Shown here one piece after another: positions 1 through 11,488 of a stretch of 64,000 bases of DNA (the first letter of the stretch is position 1; each line of letters opens with the position of its first letter). The notes under the pieces are model-generated. The model was not told the DNA's origin. It did not search any database and saw nothing but the letters and a program-made list of their open reading frames with translations. The position numbers and the translations under genes were made by a program. The stretch comes from Cymbidium sinense (lineage: Eukaryota > Streptophyta > Magnoliopsida > Asparagales > Orchidaceae): positions 273,151,014 to 273,215,013 of the forward strand of contig CM038215.1 in NCBI GenBank assembly GCA_021442155.1, written 5' to 3'.

Positions 1-735
1 CATATATAGGTTTGGAGTGCCTCGATGAATTATATCTAATAATGGTACCCATTCAAGAGCAACGAGATCAACAACTTTTCCCAGAATCACAACATAGATT
101 GGAGATATTCTACCATCAACTACTCGAGGGAAAATGGCTTAGCATAAGCCATCAAAAAAACTCTCATCAAAATACTAAAGAAGACACTCGACAACAAAAA
201 GCGATAGTGGCATGAGAAGTTAGTTGAAGCCTTATGGGCCTACCGCACCACATATAGAACTCCAACATAGTCTACTCAGTCTGAAGCTATTTTACCATTA
301 TAAATCCAACTCCCATCACTAAGGATGGTTGTGGATAGTAAGATCACAATAGAGCAGAATGCCAAGTTGCAGTTAGAAGAGATAGAAGGTTTGGAGGAGG
401 GATGCTTGCGGTCATGCTAAAAGCTCAAGTTGTACAAAGCTAAAATGATTCAAGCTCACAACAAGTTGGTCTGTGCTAGAGCTTTTCAAGTAGGAGAGCT
501 TATTTTAGTTATGAGGAGATCGATTGTTTCCCATCATAAGATGGGAGGCACATTGAACCCACTTGGGAATGCCCTTCGCCATAGAAGGCCTACCAAGGAG
601 GATCTTATCGACTTATTAATCATAAGGAGAGCGTACAATGCTTCCAATCGCTACTTAAAGAAATATTATAAATCATGTTTGAAAATAATTATCATCAATG
701 AAAATTACATTTCAAATAAATCTCTTCCATGTTGA
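1..735 (+). pseudogene. Ty3/gypsy (Tat-type) integrase, 3' part, left copy, decayed
   Basis: This is the C-terminal half of a plant Ty3/gypsy integrase, which would join retrotransposon cDNA to the chromosome. It enters from the left edge. Visible pieces in order are GVPR then IISNNGT around 14-46, a shifted stretch with WHEKLVEALWAYRTT around 211-252, and LYKAKMIQAHNKL to VGELILVMRR and HHKMGG at 430-550, the usual Tat integrase C-terminus. The frame ends near NRYLKKYYKSCL at 646-684. It is dead: there is an in-frame TGA at 26-28, further stops and frameshifts, and the codon of the second catalytic aspartate reads AAT (Asn) at 38-40. The same two lesions occur at 37,314-37,328, so this copy and that one share a dead ancestor. 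Assignment to Tat rests on the fuller copy downstream, which has a second RNase H. Confidence 0.85.
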
Positions 736-2600
736 AAGTATTCTTGTTTGTGAATCTGTCATGATGTGTTTATGATAGGTGTAAAGAACCAGAACGGTGT
801 CCTTTCCTTCATTAACATAAGACAAACACATATCTTTTATCTCAGGCTACTCTGAGTTGAGATACTGCCACCAATGCAACTCACTAAGTAGATGCTCTAG
901 GTATGGTTGACATTCTACCCTGTTAGTGTGTCACCCCAGTGGTCTTCTTGCTTTGGAGGATGTAAGTCTACTATGCTTTCCTTTCTTACCACTACACAAT
1001 GAGCACCTTCTTTGTTTGGTAGGCCTTGCGTGGTGTAAGCTACCTCATGTTGGGTTCATTTAAGAGGATGTGAGTCTACACTTTATTCTTGGATTAGACT
1101 TCTGTCTTATTTGGATCAGTATATTTGACATTTAGGATAAGACCCCTAGCGGCTCCTTCCCTCTTAACTACTTCAAGTTTAGGTCTAGTCCTTCCTCGGG
1201 GCTCCCCATTTAGTAGTGGCTCTAGATTAGATAACATCTATTATTGCCGATGATAGAATATTTCAATGATCGATTCTTCTTGGGAAGTTGTAAGCCTACA
1301 TGCTTTCTTTTCAAATTGTTCGTTGCACTCCGATGGGCATCTTAGGTTTGTTGGTTCTCACTATGCTAACGAATACACCACTCATGTTGATAGATACACC
1401 TTAGGTTGGTTGGTTCTCGCACCTTAGGATAGAGCACTCATGGTAGATGTAAGTTTGTTATGCTTTCTCCTTGAGTTGGCCACCGTACACCTATAGGCTT
1501 TCCTTTCTAGGGCTCAGGATAACACTCCAAACAACACCTTCCCTATGGGCACTATATTTGGATGACATCCTTTGCGACCCCATTTACTCACTACCCAGAT
1601 TACTATCAGATTGGCCAGTTCCCCTTTCCTAGTAACCACCCCCGTTATTGGAGAATTTGTCTTATGGATGTGTAGATTCTTCCTTGGTCTAATAAATCTG
1701 TGATAGGTCAAGGCCGACATAACCCATTCTCAGTGTTGTCCCTGCATAATAGGGTCCACACATATAAACAAATATATATTCACTTGTGGATTAGGAGGAC
1801 ACCCTGGTACCTTTTCCCAAGGTATCTATCTTTAGGCAAAAAAAACTCCCCATAGGAATCGCCTTACTACTCTTGAGTTGATATAAGTCTCCAGTGGCAT
1901 TCACTTAGTAGTCGCCCCTAAGTCAGGTTCAATTTATTGTGCCACCAATAAGTCACCCCTACGGTTGTTCCCTACTTTAGAAGATGTAAGTCTATTTTGC
2001 CTTCTTCTTGTCACAGCCATTGCACACTGAAAGGAAACCCCTTAGGTTTGCTAGCTTTACCCCACGGGCAGTAGACTAACCCTTTGGATTTGTAAATCTA
2101 AGATAGAAAAATTCTGATATAGCCCCTTCTTAGTGGGTTCATTGCACACTAAGATGGTCCATAAATTAACTTTATCAAATTTTTTCAAGCTCACATCCCT
2201 AGCGGATATGCCCTTAATTCCAAAATGAACTAAACCAAACAAACCATTTCAAAACACATGAAATTTAGATTAAATTAATCCTGACTACATTTGAGTTGAC
2301 ATAAGTCCCCATTGTCATTCACTTAGTAGTCACCCTAAGTCAAGTTCAATTTATTATGCATCCAATAGGTCACCCTAATGATTTTTCACTTTGAAAGATG
2401 TAAGTCTGCTATGCCTTTTTTCTATCATAGCCATTGCACACTAAAAGGTAACCCCTTAGGTTGGCTAGCTCTACCCCATAGTCGGCAGACTATCTTTTTG
2501 GATTTATAAACCTGAGGTAGGTCAAGGCTAATATAGCCCCGTCTCAGTGGGTCCATCACACATCGCAAGATCCATTAACTCAGATTAAATTAAACCCAAT
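736..2600 (+). repeat. Retroelement 3' non-coding region with diverged tandem repeats, left copy
   Basis: No coding capacity is seen. The stretch consists of related modules that each start near a GAGTTGA(G/T)ATAAGT-like word, continue through a CACTTAGTAGTC word, GATGTAAGTCTACT, and CCCCTTAGGTTGGCTAGCTCTACCCC-like text (here described in pieces), and end with a TATAGCCCC...GTGGGTCC word. The two clearest modules are 1,872-2,165 and 2,283-2,580, about 410 bp apart; more diverged relatives lie at about 845-1,130 and 1,080-1,730. A matching region is at 38,150-39,850. Tat-type elements are known to carry variable tandem repeats between the integrase and the 3' LTR, which can seed satellites; I place this region there. 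I could not fix an LTR boundary. Confidence 0.7.
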
Positions 2601-3230
2601 CTGATTTTCCCCAGTAGAGTTAAATAACACCCTTCTCCCTAGTGGAGCCCCAAATCATATATAAATAACTCATGCAAAAAAATCTAATTCAAAACCAACC
2701 TCCCTAGTGGAGCCAAATTAAACCAACTCCCTCAGTAGAGTCTAAATCAAAGAAATCCAACCAAACTCTTATCCTTAGTGGATACATCCCAAATAAATCT
2801 GAAATCAAACTCAAATACCATTCCCAGCAGAACCATGCTTCCTAGTGGAAGCTTCATACGATCCCTGACTTCATGCTCTTTAGCGATATGCCTCCATCAA
2901 TTAAAATAAAATAAATTAAAGTTGATTCAATCTTAATCCTTGGTGGATTATAGATTCTTATCTCGTAGATCTTCTTTGCAAAATCATATAATCAAATCAA
3001 ATTCAAACCTTATCCCAGCGATTTTCTTCTTCTATTCCCTCATGGACCCCTCACATGTAATGTCCAATGCATGTGTGATCCCTAGATCTTCCCTCCATGT
3101 CCTTGACATGGTATTCTCTTCAAATCTTATTTCTTCTCTTATGCACACCTTTAATACTTCAACAAAAAGCATAATAATGTATTCATTCAAATTACATCAT
3201 CTTAACATTGTAATTAACATTTTATGATTT
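2601..3230 (+). repeat. Irregular short repeats with CCTAGTGGA-like motif, left copy
   Basis: An A- and C-rich stretch holds many variants of a short word close to CCCTAGTGGAGCC, each followed by 30-60 bp of AAATCAAAT-like text (for example near 2,637, 2,700, 2,735, 2,776 and 2,850). It continues the retroelement 3' region and is matched at 39,900-40,540. The open frame at 2,940-3,227 has no recognisable domain, and its counterpart in the matching copy is not kept open, so I do not treat it as a gene. Confidence 0.6.
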
Positions 3231-4610
3231 GATGATGGTGCAAAACTAAATAATCAATATCATGCTAAACATATTATAGTGTGAATTAACACTATATTAT
3301 ATTATAATATATGATTTTATATCATAATTTTATATAATATAATATATTGTAACTTTACACCTCATTAGAATCACTTAAAGGAACAAATAACAAAACTTTC
3401 TCAAAATATGAATAATGTTTATTTTGGATGTAAAATTTTATTTTCCTATTAGAAATGCTACAAAATAGCTTAATTTTGGTGTTGCTTCTTGGTGTGTGCT
3501 ATGAATTTGGCCAAATTCTTCCATCTCAACCTTCAAATTAGCATTTTTGTGAGTTTTGACCAACGTATTATAACATAAGTAAAACATACTAAAATGTACA
3601 ATAACATTTAGTAACACACCACCACATTCATATATATGTAAAGTTATAATGTTATGTACATTATATTTTAATATGCTTTGATATAATATATTATCTTACA
3701 TTACACCTTAAAATGAATCACTTTAAGCAAAATATTTATCAAATTTGGTTGAAAAATGAACATTTATTTTGGATGCAAAATTTCATTCTTTTGATTAAAT
3801 GACACCATAGCACACCCCAATGATGTTCCTAAAGCTTACCTTAAATTTGGCCAAATCCATCATCATCTCACTATAAATCGGTATCTTTATGAATTATGCT
3901 AGTACAAACTATACTACATCATATTATAGATAACTAAAATATGCTAAATAACAAGTAGTAATACACAATAGTATGCTATAATGCATGATGCTAAACTATG
4001 TTATGGCATCCTATATTATAATAGACTATAACATATTATATTATATTATATTGCATATCACATCAGAATGGATTGCTGAAGATAAAAAATCATAAAATTA
4101 GTCTAAATAATAAAAACTATATATTTTAGTCGTATCACTTACATACTTTAAATTGAAACAAAATATTATGATGCCATGCTCTACCTATTATGAATTTGTC
4201 CAAATTCCATAATTTTAAAGTCTAAATCAACATTTTTATAAATAATAATGCTAGTGTAGGCTCATGATTGTAAAATACTAAAAGAATTTAAAATGCAAGA
4301 ATAATATATTATGATATATGATGCTATACTATGCTACAACATATAATATTTATTTTGAACATAAAACTTACATTTTAGACTACAAGTGGTATAGCACCTT
4401 TACTACAACTAATTCCCACTTTAAATTTAACAAATTTCATCATCGATTTATTAAATTAATATTTTTGATTTATATTAATATAGACTATAGGGCATAATAC
4501 CATAATATACTAAAACATTTCAAAACATCTTATAACATCAAAACACATCATTACATGCTTTAGGATATGATGCTTTACATTGTATTATAATATATGATAT
4601 TATATTATGA
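3231..4610 (+). repeat. AT-rich tandem repeat, about 340 bp monomer, left copy
   Basis: About four diverged monomers are recognisable. Each has ATTTATTTTGGATGCAAAAT-like text, a short hairpin-prone run of TATTATATTATAAT, and a TTTGGCCAAATTC...CATCTCAA...ATTTTTGTGA segment. The last segment starts near 3,505, 3,846, 4,196 and 4,427, giving spacings of about 341, 350 and 231 bp. The block ends exactly where the first TTTAGGG motif appears at 4,611. The same monomers occur at 40,540-41,900. It may be a retroelement-derived satellite; whether it lies inside an LTR cannot be decided here. Confidence 0.65.
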
Positions 4611-5006
4611 TTTAGGGTTAGGGTTTAGGGTATTCAAATCTCTAATAGTCATGGGAAAGTCTCTTGAAGAAATTTTCATTAGCTATCATAACTAATTTAG
4701 GATTAGGTCATTCTTTAGATCTACTCCTAATGACATCTTTATTCAAGGTTTAGTGTTTAGGGTTTAGGGTTAGGTTTTAAGGATAGTTTAGGGTTTAGGG
4801 TTTAGGGTTTATGGTTTGGGTTTAGGGTTTAGGGTTGTAGGTTTTAGGTTTTAAAGTTTATTGTTAAGATTTAAGGGTTTTAGGATTTAGGGTTTAATGT
4901 TTAAGGTGTAGGGTTTTTAGGGTTTAAGGTTTAGGATTTAGGGTTTAGGGTAAAGGGTTTTCATTTTAAGTTTAGGGTTTAAGTTTTATTTTAGGGTTTA
5001 TGGTTT
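4611..5006 (+). repeat. Telomere-like TTTAGGG array, left, first block
   Basis: The array starts with TTTAGGGTTAGGGTTTAGGG, then a 120-bp unique stretch (about 4,631-4,755, containing CTAATAGTC and AAGTCTCTTGAAG) that is also present at 41,923-42,035, then degenerate TTTAGGG heptamers. The G-rich strand is the plus strand. The unique stretch within the first heptamers shows that the left and right arrays share the same founding junction. Confidence 0.85.
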
Positions 5007-5434
5007 TAATTAATAAATTCATATATTCTTTTCAATTTCATCAACCAAGTAGCACCCCAAGTTTTCTATGACACAAGCAACGACATAAATAAAAATGAGC
5101 ACCCATAGAAAAAATCAAAAACACTAAATAAGTAGAACCGTCTTTACTCTAAAGTCATAGTTCCATAAGTAGCATATCAGATCGACTGTTCTTCAATTTC
5201 TCCAGTACCCATTAGAACCACCACCTCCTCTCGAGTAGTGGGATCCGCCATCATATCCCCGATCTCTCCCTCCGCCACCATGTAACCTCGATCGCTCTCC
5301 TCCACCACTACTCACCTGTCATCCACTTGCTCTAGATCCTCACCACCACCACTATGTAGCCTACCTTTGCCTCCACCGGATCTAGGCTGGTTGGCCGGTG
5401 ATGTTCCTGCCATCAAAGTTCTTCCTAATCTTAA
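5007..5434 (-). pseudogene. Glycine-rich RNA-binding protein gene fragment, copy 1
   Basis: On the minus strand this is a 5'-truncated fragment of a plant glycine-rich RNA-binding protein (GRP7/GR-RBP family: one RRM followed by a Gly-rich tail, acting in RNA processing). It starts in the last beta strand of the RRM and runs through the Gly-rich tail to a C-terminus that reads GSNGYWRN then TGA (stop at 5,193-5,195), close to the family's usual SRYSRGGGSDGNWRN ending. About 185 bp of 3' UTR follows down to 5,007. Frameshifts break the Gly-rich region. This is the copy next to the left array junction and is the positional partner of the copy at 42,260-42,702. Unlike the others it lacks a clear terminal A-run. 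Confidence 0.8.
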
Positions 5435-8400
5435 GGTTTTGGCTTAGTTTAGGGTTTAGGGTTAGTTTATGGTTTAGTGTTTGAGGTTTAAGGTTTAGGG
5501 TTGTAGGTTTATGGTTTAGGGTTTAGGGTTTGGGGTTTAGGGTTTTAGGGTTTAGGATTTAGGGTTGAGGGTTTAGGGTTTAGGGTTTATGGTTTTGGGA
5601 TTAGGGTTTAGGGAATAGGGTTTAGGTTTTAGGGTTTAGGGTTTTAGGGTTTAAGGTTGTAGGTTTAAGGTTGTAGGTTTAAGGTTTAGGGTTTAGAATT
5701 AGTTTTAAGGTTTTTGGTATATGATTTAGGGTTCAGGGTTTTTTTAAAAAAAAATTAAGTAATTCGATAGGTTTATCTTTTATTATTTTTTATCTGAGTT
5801 TATATTATTTTTTATTTTTTATGTTTATCTTTTATCTTTATTTAGTTTAATTTATTTATTTTAGGTTTATTTATTTTAGTTTAGGATTTTTTTAAGTTTA
5901 TTTTTTAAGTTTAGGTTTATTTTTTTATTGAGTTTTATTTTTATTTTATTTTTTAGATTTAGGTTTAGTTTTAGGTTTTTATTTTATTTTATTTGGTTTA
6001 GGTTTTAAGTTTTTATTTTAATTTTATTTTTAGGTTTTATGTTTTAGTATAAGTTTAGGTTTATTTTAATTTATTTTATTTTACTTAGTTTAGGTTTAGG
6101 TTTAGGTTAAGTTTATATTATGTTTAGGTTTAGGTTTTATTTATTTTAATTTAGTTTATATTAGTTTAGGTTTAGGTTTATTTTATTTTTATTTTTATTT
6201 TTAGTTTTATTTATCCTTTATTTTTATGTTTATTTTTTTAGGTTTAGGTTTTTATTTAGTTTTTATTTTATTTAATTAAGGTTTTTTATACTTAGGTTTA
6301 TTTTATATTTTTAGTTTAGTTTAGGTTTTTATTTATTTTATTTTAGTTTATTTTTATTTTTTATTTTATTTTGTTTTTAAGTTTAGGTCTAAGTTTTAGT
6401 TTAGGTTTTTATTTTATTTGGGTTAAGGTTTATATAATTTATTTTATTTTTAGGTTTTATTTAGTTTAGGTTTAGGTTTTTAGGTTTTCAGGGTTTAGAG
6501 TTTAGGGTTTAGGGTTTAGTGTTTTAGGGTTTTGGGTTAGGGTTTAGAGTTTAGGGTTTTGAATTTAGTGTTTAGGCTTTAGGGTTTAGGGTCTTTCAGG
6601 TATAGAGTTTAGTGTTTAGGTTTTAAGGTTTTGGGTTAGCTTCAAGTTTAGGGTTATGCTAGGGTTTAGGGTTTTGGGTTTTGGGTTTAGGGTTTAGGGT
6701 TTAAGGTTTAGGGTTAGTTTATAGTTTAGGGCTTGGGGTTTTAGTGTTTATGGTTTAGGGTTTAGTGTTTAAGGTTAGGGTGAGGGTTGGGGTTTAGAGT
6801 GTAGTGTTTAGGGTTTAGGGGTTAAGATTTAGGGTTTAGGGTTTAGGATTTAGGATTTAGGGTTTTTTTTAAACCTGTAGGTTTTGGTTTATTTAGTTTA
6901 TTTCTTTTTTATTTTAGTTTATTTTATTTTTAATTTTTATTTAGGTTTATTTTTATTTTTTATTTAGTTTGGTTTATTTATTTTAGGTTTATTTAATTTA
7001 GTTTAGGTTTTTTATTTTAGTTTATTTTTTAGGTTTAGGTTTAGGTTTATGTTTTTTTAACTTTAGTTTTAGCTTTATTTTATTTTTTAGGTTTAAGTTT
7101 ATTTTTTTATTTTAGCTTAGGTTTTATTTTTTTTAGGTTTAGGTTTTGGGCTTTTTATTTTAGGTTTTATTTTAGTTTTTATTTTTTAGTTTAGGTTTAG
7201 GGTTATTTTTAGTTTATTTTATTTTATTTATTTTAAGGTTTAGGTTAAGTTTTTTCTTAGTTTAGGTTTAGGTTTTGTTTGTTTTAGTTTAGTTTATTTT
7301 AGTTTAGGTTTAGGTTTATTTTATTTTGTTTAGGGTTTAGGTTTTATTTTTTATTTATTTTTAAGTTTATTTTTTAGGTTTATGTTTTTATTTAGTTTTT
7401 ATTTTATTTAATTTTAGGTTTATTTTATTTTTATTTTACAGTTTATTTTTAATTTAATTAAGTTTTTTTTTTAATTTTTTTAGGTTTATTTTATTTTTTA
7501 GTTTAGTTTAGGTTTATATTTATTTTATTTTATTTAGTTTTATTTTTTATTTTAATTTATTTTTAGGTTTAGGTTTAGGTTATAGTTGAGGTTTATTTTA
7601 TTTATTTTATTTTATTATTTTATTTAAGTTTAAGTTTTTTATTTATTTTATTTTTAGGTTTTATTTAGTTTAGGTTTAGGTTTTTAAGGTTTTAGGGTTT
7701 AGGGTTTATGGTTGTAGGTTTTATGGTTTAGGGTTTAGGGTTTAGGTTTATAGGGTTTAGTGTTTAGGGTTTAGGGTTTTGACTTAGGGTTTAGGTTATG
7801 GTTTGTAGGTTTAGGGTTTAGGGTTTAGGATTTAGAATATTTTTTTAAATTTTTTAATTTTCTAAGTTTCTTAAATTAAGTAAACTTGTAGGTTTAGGTT
7901 TATTTAGTTTTTATTTATTTATTTTAGTTATTTTTTTATTTTATTTGGGTTTATTTTTATTTTTATTTAGTTTACTTTATTTATTTTTGGTTTATTTATT
8001 TTAGTTTTTTTTAGGTTTAGGTTTTAGTTTATATTTATTTTTAGTTTAGTTTTATTTTTATAATAGGTTTTAGGTTTAAGTTTTATTTTTTTATTTTTAG
8101 GCTTAGGTTTAGGTTTTTATTTTATTTTTCTTAGGTTTAGGTTTTAGGAATTTATTTTAGGTTTGTTTTTATGTATTATTTTTTAGTTGTGGTTTAGGTT
8201 TATTTTTAGTTTATTTTATTATTTAGGGTTTAGGTTTAGGTTTAGGTTTAGGTTTATGTTTTATTTATTTTTGTTTATTTTTTTTTTAGGTTTAGTTTAT
8301 TTTTTTATTTTTTATTTAGGTTTCGGTTTATTTTATTTTATTTAGGTTTATTTTTATTTTAGGTTTTTAGGTTTATTTTTTAGTTTAGGTTTAGTTTTTA

Positions 8401-11083
8401 GGTTTATTATTTTAGTTTAGTTTAGGTTTTATTTTTATTTTTATTTATTTTTTTTCTTTTAGGTTTAGTTTAATTGTTTATGTTTAGTTTTAGTTTATTT
8501 TATTTAATTTTATTTTACTTTTTATTTAAGTTTTTTTATTTTAGGTTTTATTTTTAGGTTTAGGTTTTTAGTTTAGGTTTATTTATGGTTAGTTAAGTTT
8601 AGTTTAATTTATTGGTTTTATTTTAGGTTTAGGGTTTAGGGTTTAGGTTTTAAGTTTTAGGTTTTAGGGTTTAGGATTTAGGGTTTAAGGTTTCAGGGTT
8701 TAGGTTTAGGGTTTTGGGTTTAGGTTTGTAGGTTTAGTTTATGGTTTTAGTGGTAGGTTTAGGTTTAGGTTTAGGTTTGGGGTTATTTTTAGTAGGTTTA
8801 GGTTTATTTAGTTTATTTGTTTTTTATTTTAGGTTATTTTATTTTTTATTTTTGTTTAGGTTTATTTTTTATTTTTATTTTGTTTGGTTAATTTATTTTA
8901 GATTTATTTATTTTAGTTTATGTTTTATATTTTAGTTTATTTTTTTGGTTTAGGTTCAGGTTTAGGTTTATGTTTATTTTTAAGTTTAGTTTTATTTTTA
9001 TTTACTTTTTATTTTTATGTTTTGGTTTAGGTTTTAGGTTTTTGTTTAGGTTTTGGTTAATTTTCATTTCATTTTATTTTATTTAGTTTAGGGTTTAGGT
9101 TTAGTTTATTTTAGGCTTAAGTTTAGGTTTTATTTATTTTAGTTTAGGTTTATATTTATTTTATATTGTTTATTTTAGGTTTTAGTTTTTTTTTTAAGTT
9201 TAGGGTTTAGATTTTATTTTTTATTTATTTTTAAGTTTATATTTTTGGTTTAGGTTTTTATTTAGTTTTTATTTTTTTATTGTAGATTTATTTTATTTTT
9301 ATTTTACCTTTAGTTTTTATTTTATTTAGGTTTTATATTTTGTTTAGCTTTATTATATTTTTTAGTTTAGTTTAGGTTCTTATTTATTTTATTTTATTTT
9401 AGTTTATATTTTTTATTTTATTTTTATGTTTAGGTTTAGGTTTTATTTATATTAATTTAGTTTATTTTAGTTTAGGTTTATATTTATTTTATTTTGTTTA
9501 TTTTTGGTTATGGTTTTTTTTTTAAAGTTTAAGGTTTAGATTTTAGTTTTTATTTATTTTTAAGTTTATTTTTTCAGTTTAGGTTTTTATTTACTTTTTA
9601 TCTTATTTTATTTTAGATTTATTTTAATTTTATTTTACATTTAGTTTTTATTTTAGTTAGTTTTTTATTTTTTAGTTTTATTGTATTTTTTAGTTTAGTT
9701 TAGGTTATTATTTATTTTAGTTTAGTTTAGTTTTTATTTTTTATTTTATTTTATTTTTTGGTTTAGGTTTAGGTTGAGGTTTAGGTTTAGGTTTAGGTTT
9801 TAGTTGAGGTTTTTATTCAGTTTTATTTTATTATTTTATTTAAGTTTAAGTTTTATTATTTATTTTATTTTTAGGTTTTATTTAGTTTAGGCTTAGCTTT
9901 TTAGATTTTTAGGGCTTAGGGTTTAGGGTTTAGGTTTTAGGGATTAGGATTTAGGGTTTATGGTTTAGGGTTTGGGGTTTAAGGTTTATTGTTTAGGGTT
10001 ATAGGTTTTAGGGTTCAGCGTTTAGGGTTTTAGTGTTTAGGGTTTAGGATTTAGGGATTTTGTTACTTCTTTTAAATTTTTTAATTTTTTATATATTTTT
10101 TTAAAATTAAGTTTAGGTTTATTTAGTTTATTTAGTGTATTTATATTTATTTTAGTTATTTTTTATTTTTTATTTTTATTTAGGTTTATTTTTATTTTTA
10201 TTTTATTTAGTTTATTCAATTTAGGTTTATTTATTTAAGTTTATTTTCTTGGTTTAGGATTATTTTTTTAGTTTAGTTTTTTTTTTTTATTTTAGGTTTA
10301 AGTATTATTTTTTATTTTTAGGTTTAGGTTTAGGTTTTTATTTTATTTTTCTTAGGTTTAGGTTTTAGGATTTTATTTTAGGTTTAATTTTAGGTATTAT
10401 TTTTTAGTTTAGGTATAGGTTTATTTTTAGTTTATTTTATTTTATTTAGAGTTTAGGTTTTATTTATTTTTGTTTAGTTTATTTTAGTTTAGGTTTAGGT
10501 TTGTTTTATTTTTATTTTAGGTTTAGGTTTTTCCTTTTAGTTTTGGGTTTGGGTTTTATTTTTTATTTATTTTTAGGTTTTATTTTTAGGTTTAGGTTTT
10601 TATTTGGTTTTTATTTTAGGTTTATTTTATTGTTATTTTAGGTTTAGTTTTTATTTTTTTTAGGTTTTTATTTTTAGTTTAGTTTAGGTTTTTATTTATT
10701 TTATTTTAGTTTAGTTTTTAATTTTTATTTTATTTTATTGTTTCAAATTAGGTTTAAGTTTAGGTTTAGGTTTTGGTTTTAGTTTAGGTTTTTATTTCAT
10801 CTTATTTTTTTACTTTATTTTGGTTTAAGTTTTTTTATTTTATTTTTGGTTTATTTAGTTTAGGTGTAGGTTTTAGCTTTTAGGGTTTAAGGTTAGGGTT
10901 TAGGGTTTGGTTTAGGGTTTAGGGTTTAGGGTTTAGAGTTTAGGGTTTAGGTTTATGGTTTGTTTAGGTTTGTTTAGGTTTATGGTTTAGGTTAGTTTTG
11001 GTTTAGTGTTTAGGGTTTAGGGTTTAGGGTTTAAATTTTAGGTCTAAGGTTTATGTTTTAGTTTAGAGTTTAGGGTTTTTGGT
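5435..11083 (+). repeat. Telomere-like array, left: alternating TTTAGGG-rich and T-rich blocks
   Basis: Nothing but array sequence is seen. TTTAGGG-rich blocks lie at about 5,435-5,740, 6,483-6,870, 7,685-7,830, 8,630-8,760, 9,910-10,055 and 10,880-11,080. Between them are T-rich blocks of 0.7-1.1 kb made of TTTTA, TTTATTTTAGG and TTTAGG words. Boundaries from TTTAGGG-rich to T-rich often carry a T-run followed by AAATTAAGTAAAC or a variant (near 5,745, 7,874 and 10,100). The plus strand has almost no C. Open frames here, such as the Leu/Gly/Phe-rich one at 8,741-8,935, are low-complexity by-products. Confidence 0.9.
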
Positions 11084-11488
11084 TTTTTTAAGAGAGAACA
11101 AATTTAGATTCAACATTTCTTCCTTTTGATTTCAACAACTAAGTACCACACAAAGTTTTATGAGGCACGACCAATGACATAGATAAAAAAAATGAGAGCA
11201 AATCAAAAAACCCTTTACTAGAAGTATACTATAAAGAGTTTCATAAATTGGTCGTATTAGCCATTCTTAGTTTCTAGTTCCCATCAAAACTCGACCTCTC
11301 GGCGGTGGGATCCACCATCATATAGATCTCTCCTCTCACCACCATGTTTGTAACCTCTTTTCATAACCTGCTTACTCAGACCACCTCCATATCCACCGGC
11401 ACCTCAGTCCTATTTGATGATTCTTGCCTTTGATTCCACACTACATCTAGTAGCCTTTGTGATGTTTATCAAGGTTCTGCCCATTCTT
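11084..11488 (-). pseudogene. Glycine-rich RNA-binding protein gene fragment, copy 2
   Basis: This is the same 5'-truncated GR-RBP fragment as at 5,007-5,434. On the minus strand it begins at AATGGGCAGAACC (Asn-Gly-Gln-Asn) and ends with FDGN followed by TAG where the family has Trp, so the terminal Trp codon has become a stop. The 3' UTR runs to a plus-strand TTTTTTT at 11,084-11,089, that is, a short terminal A-run on the minus strand, directly abutting array sequence. The Gly-rich part is shortened and frameshifted. Confidence 0.8.

Noticed and set aside
1514..1720. Small minus-strand frames in the retroelement 3' region (also 2,057-2,242)
   Set aside because: No recognisable domain, and the matching region at 38,800-39,480 does not keep them open.
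8741..8935. Open frame rich in Gly, Leu, Phe and Tyr in the left array
   Set aside because: It is a translation of TTTAGG/TTTTA words; similar frames arise in any C-free T-rich repeat. The frames at 22,776-22,982 and 59,636-59,818 are rejected for the same reason.
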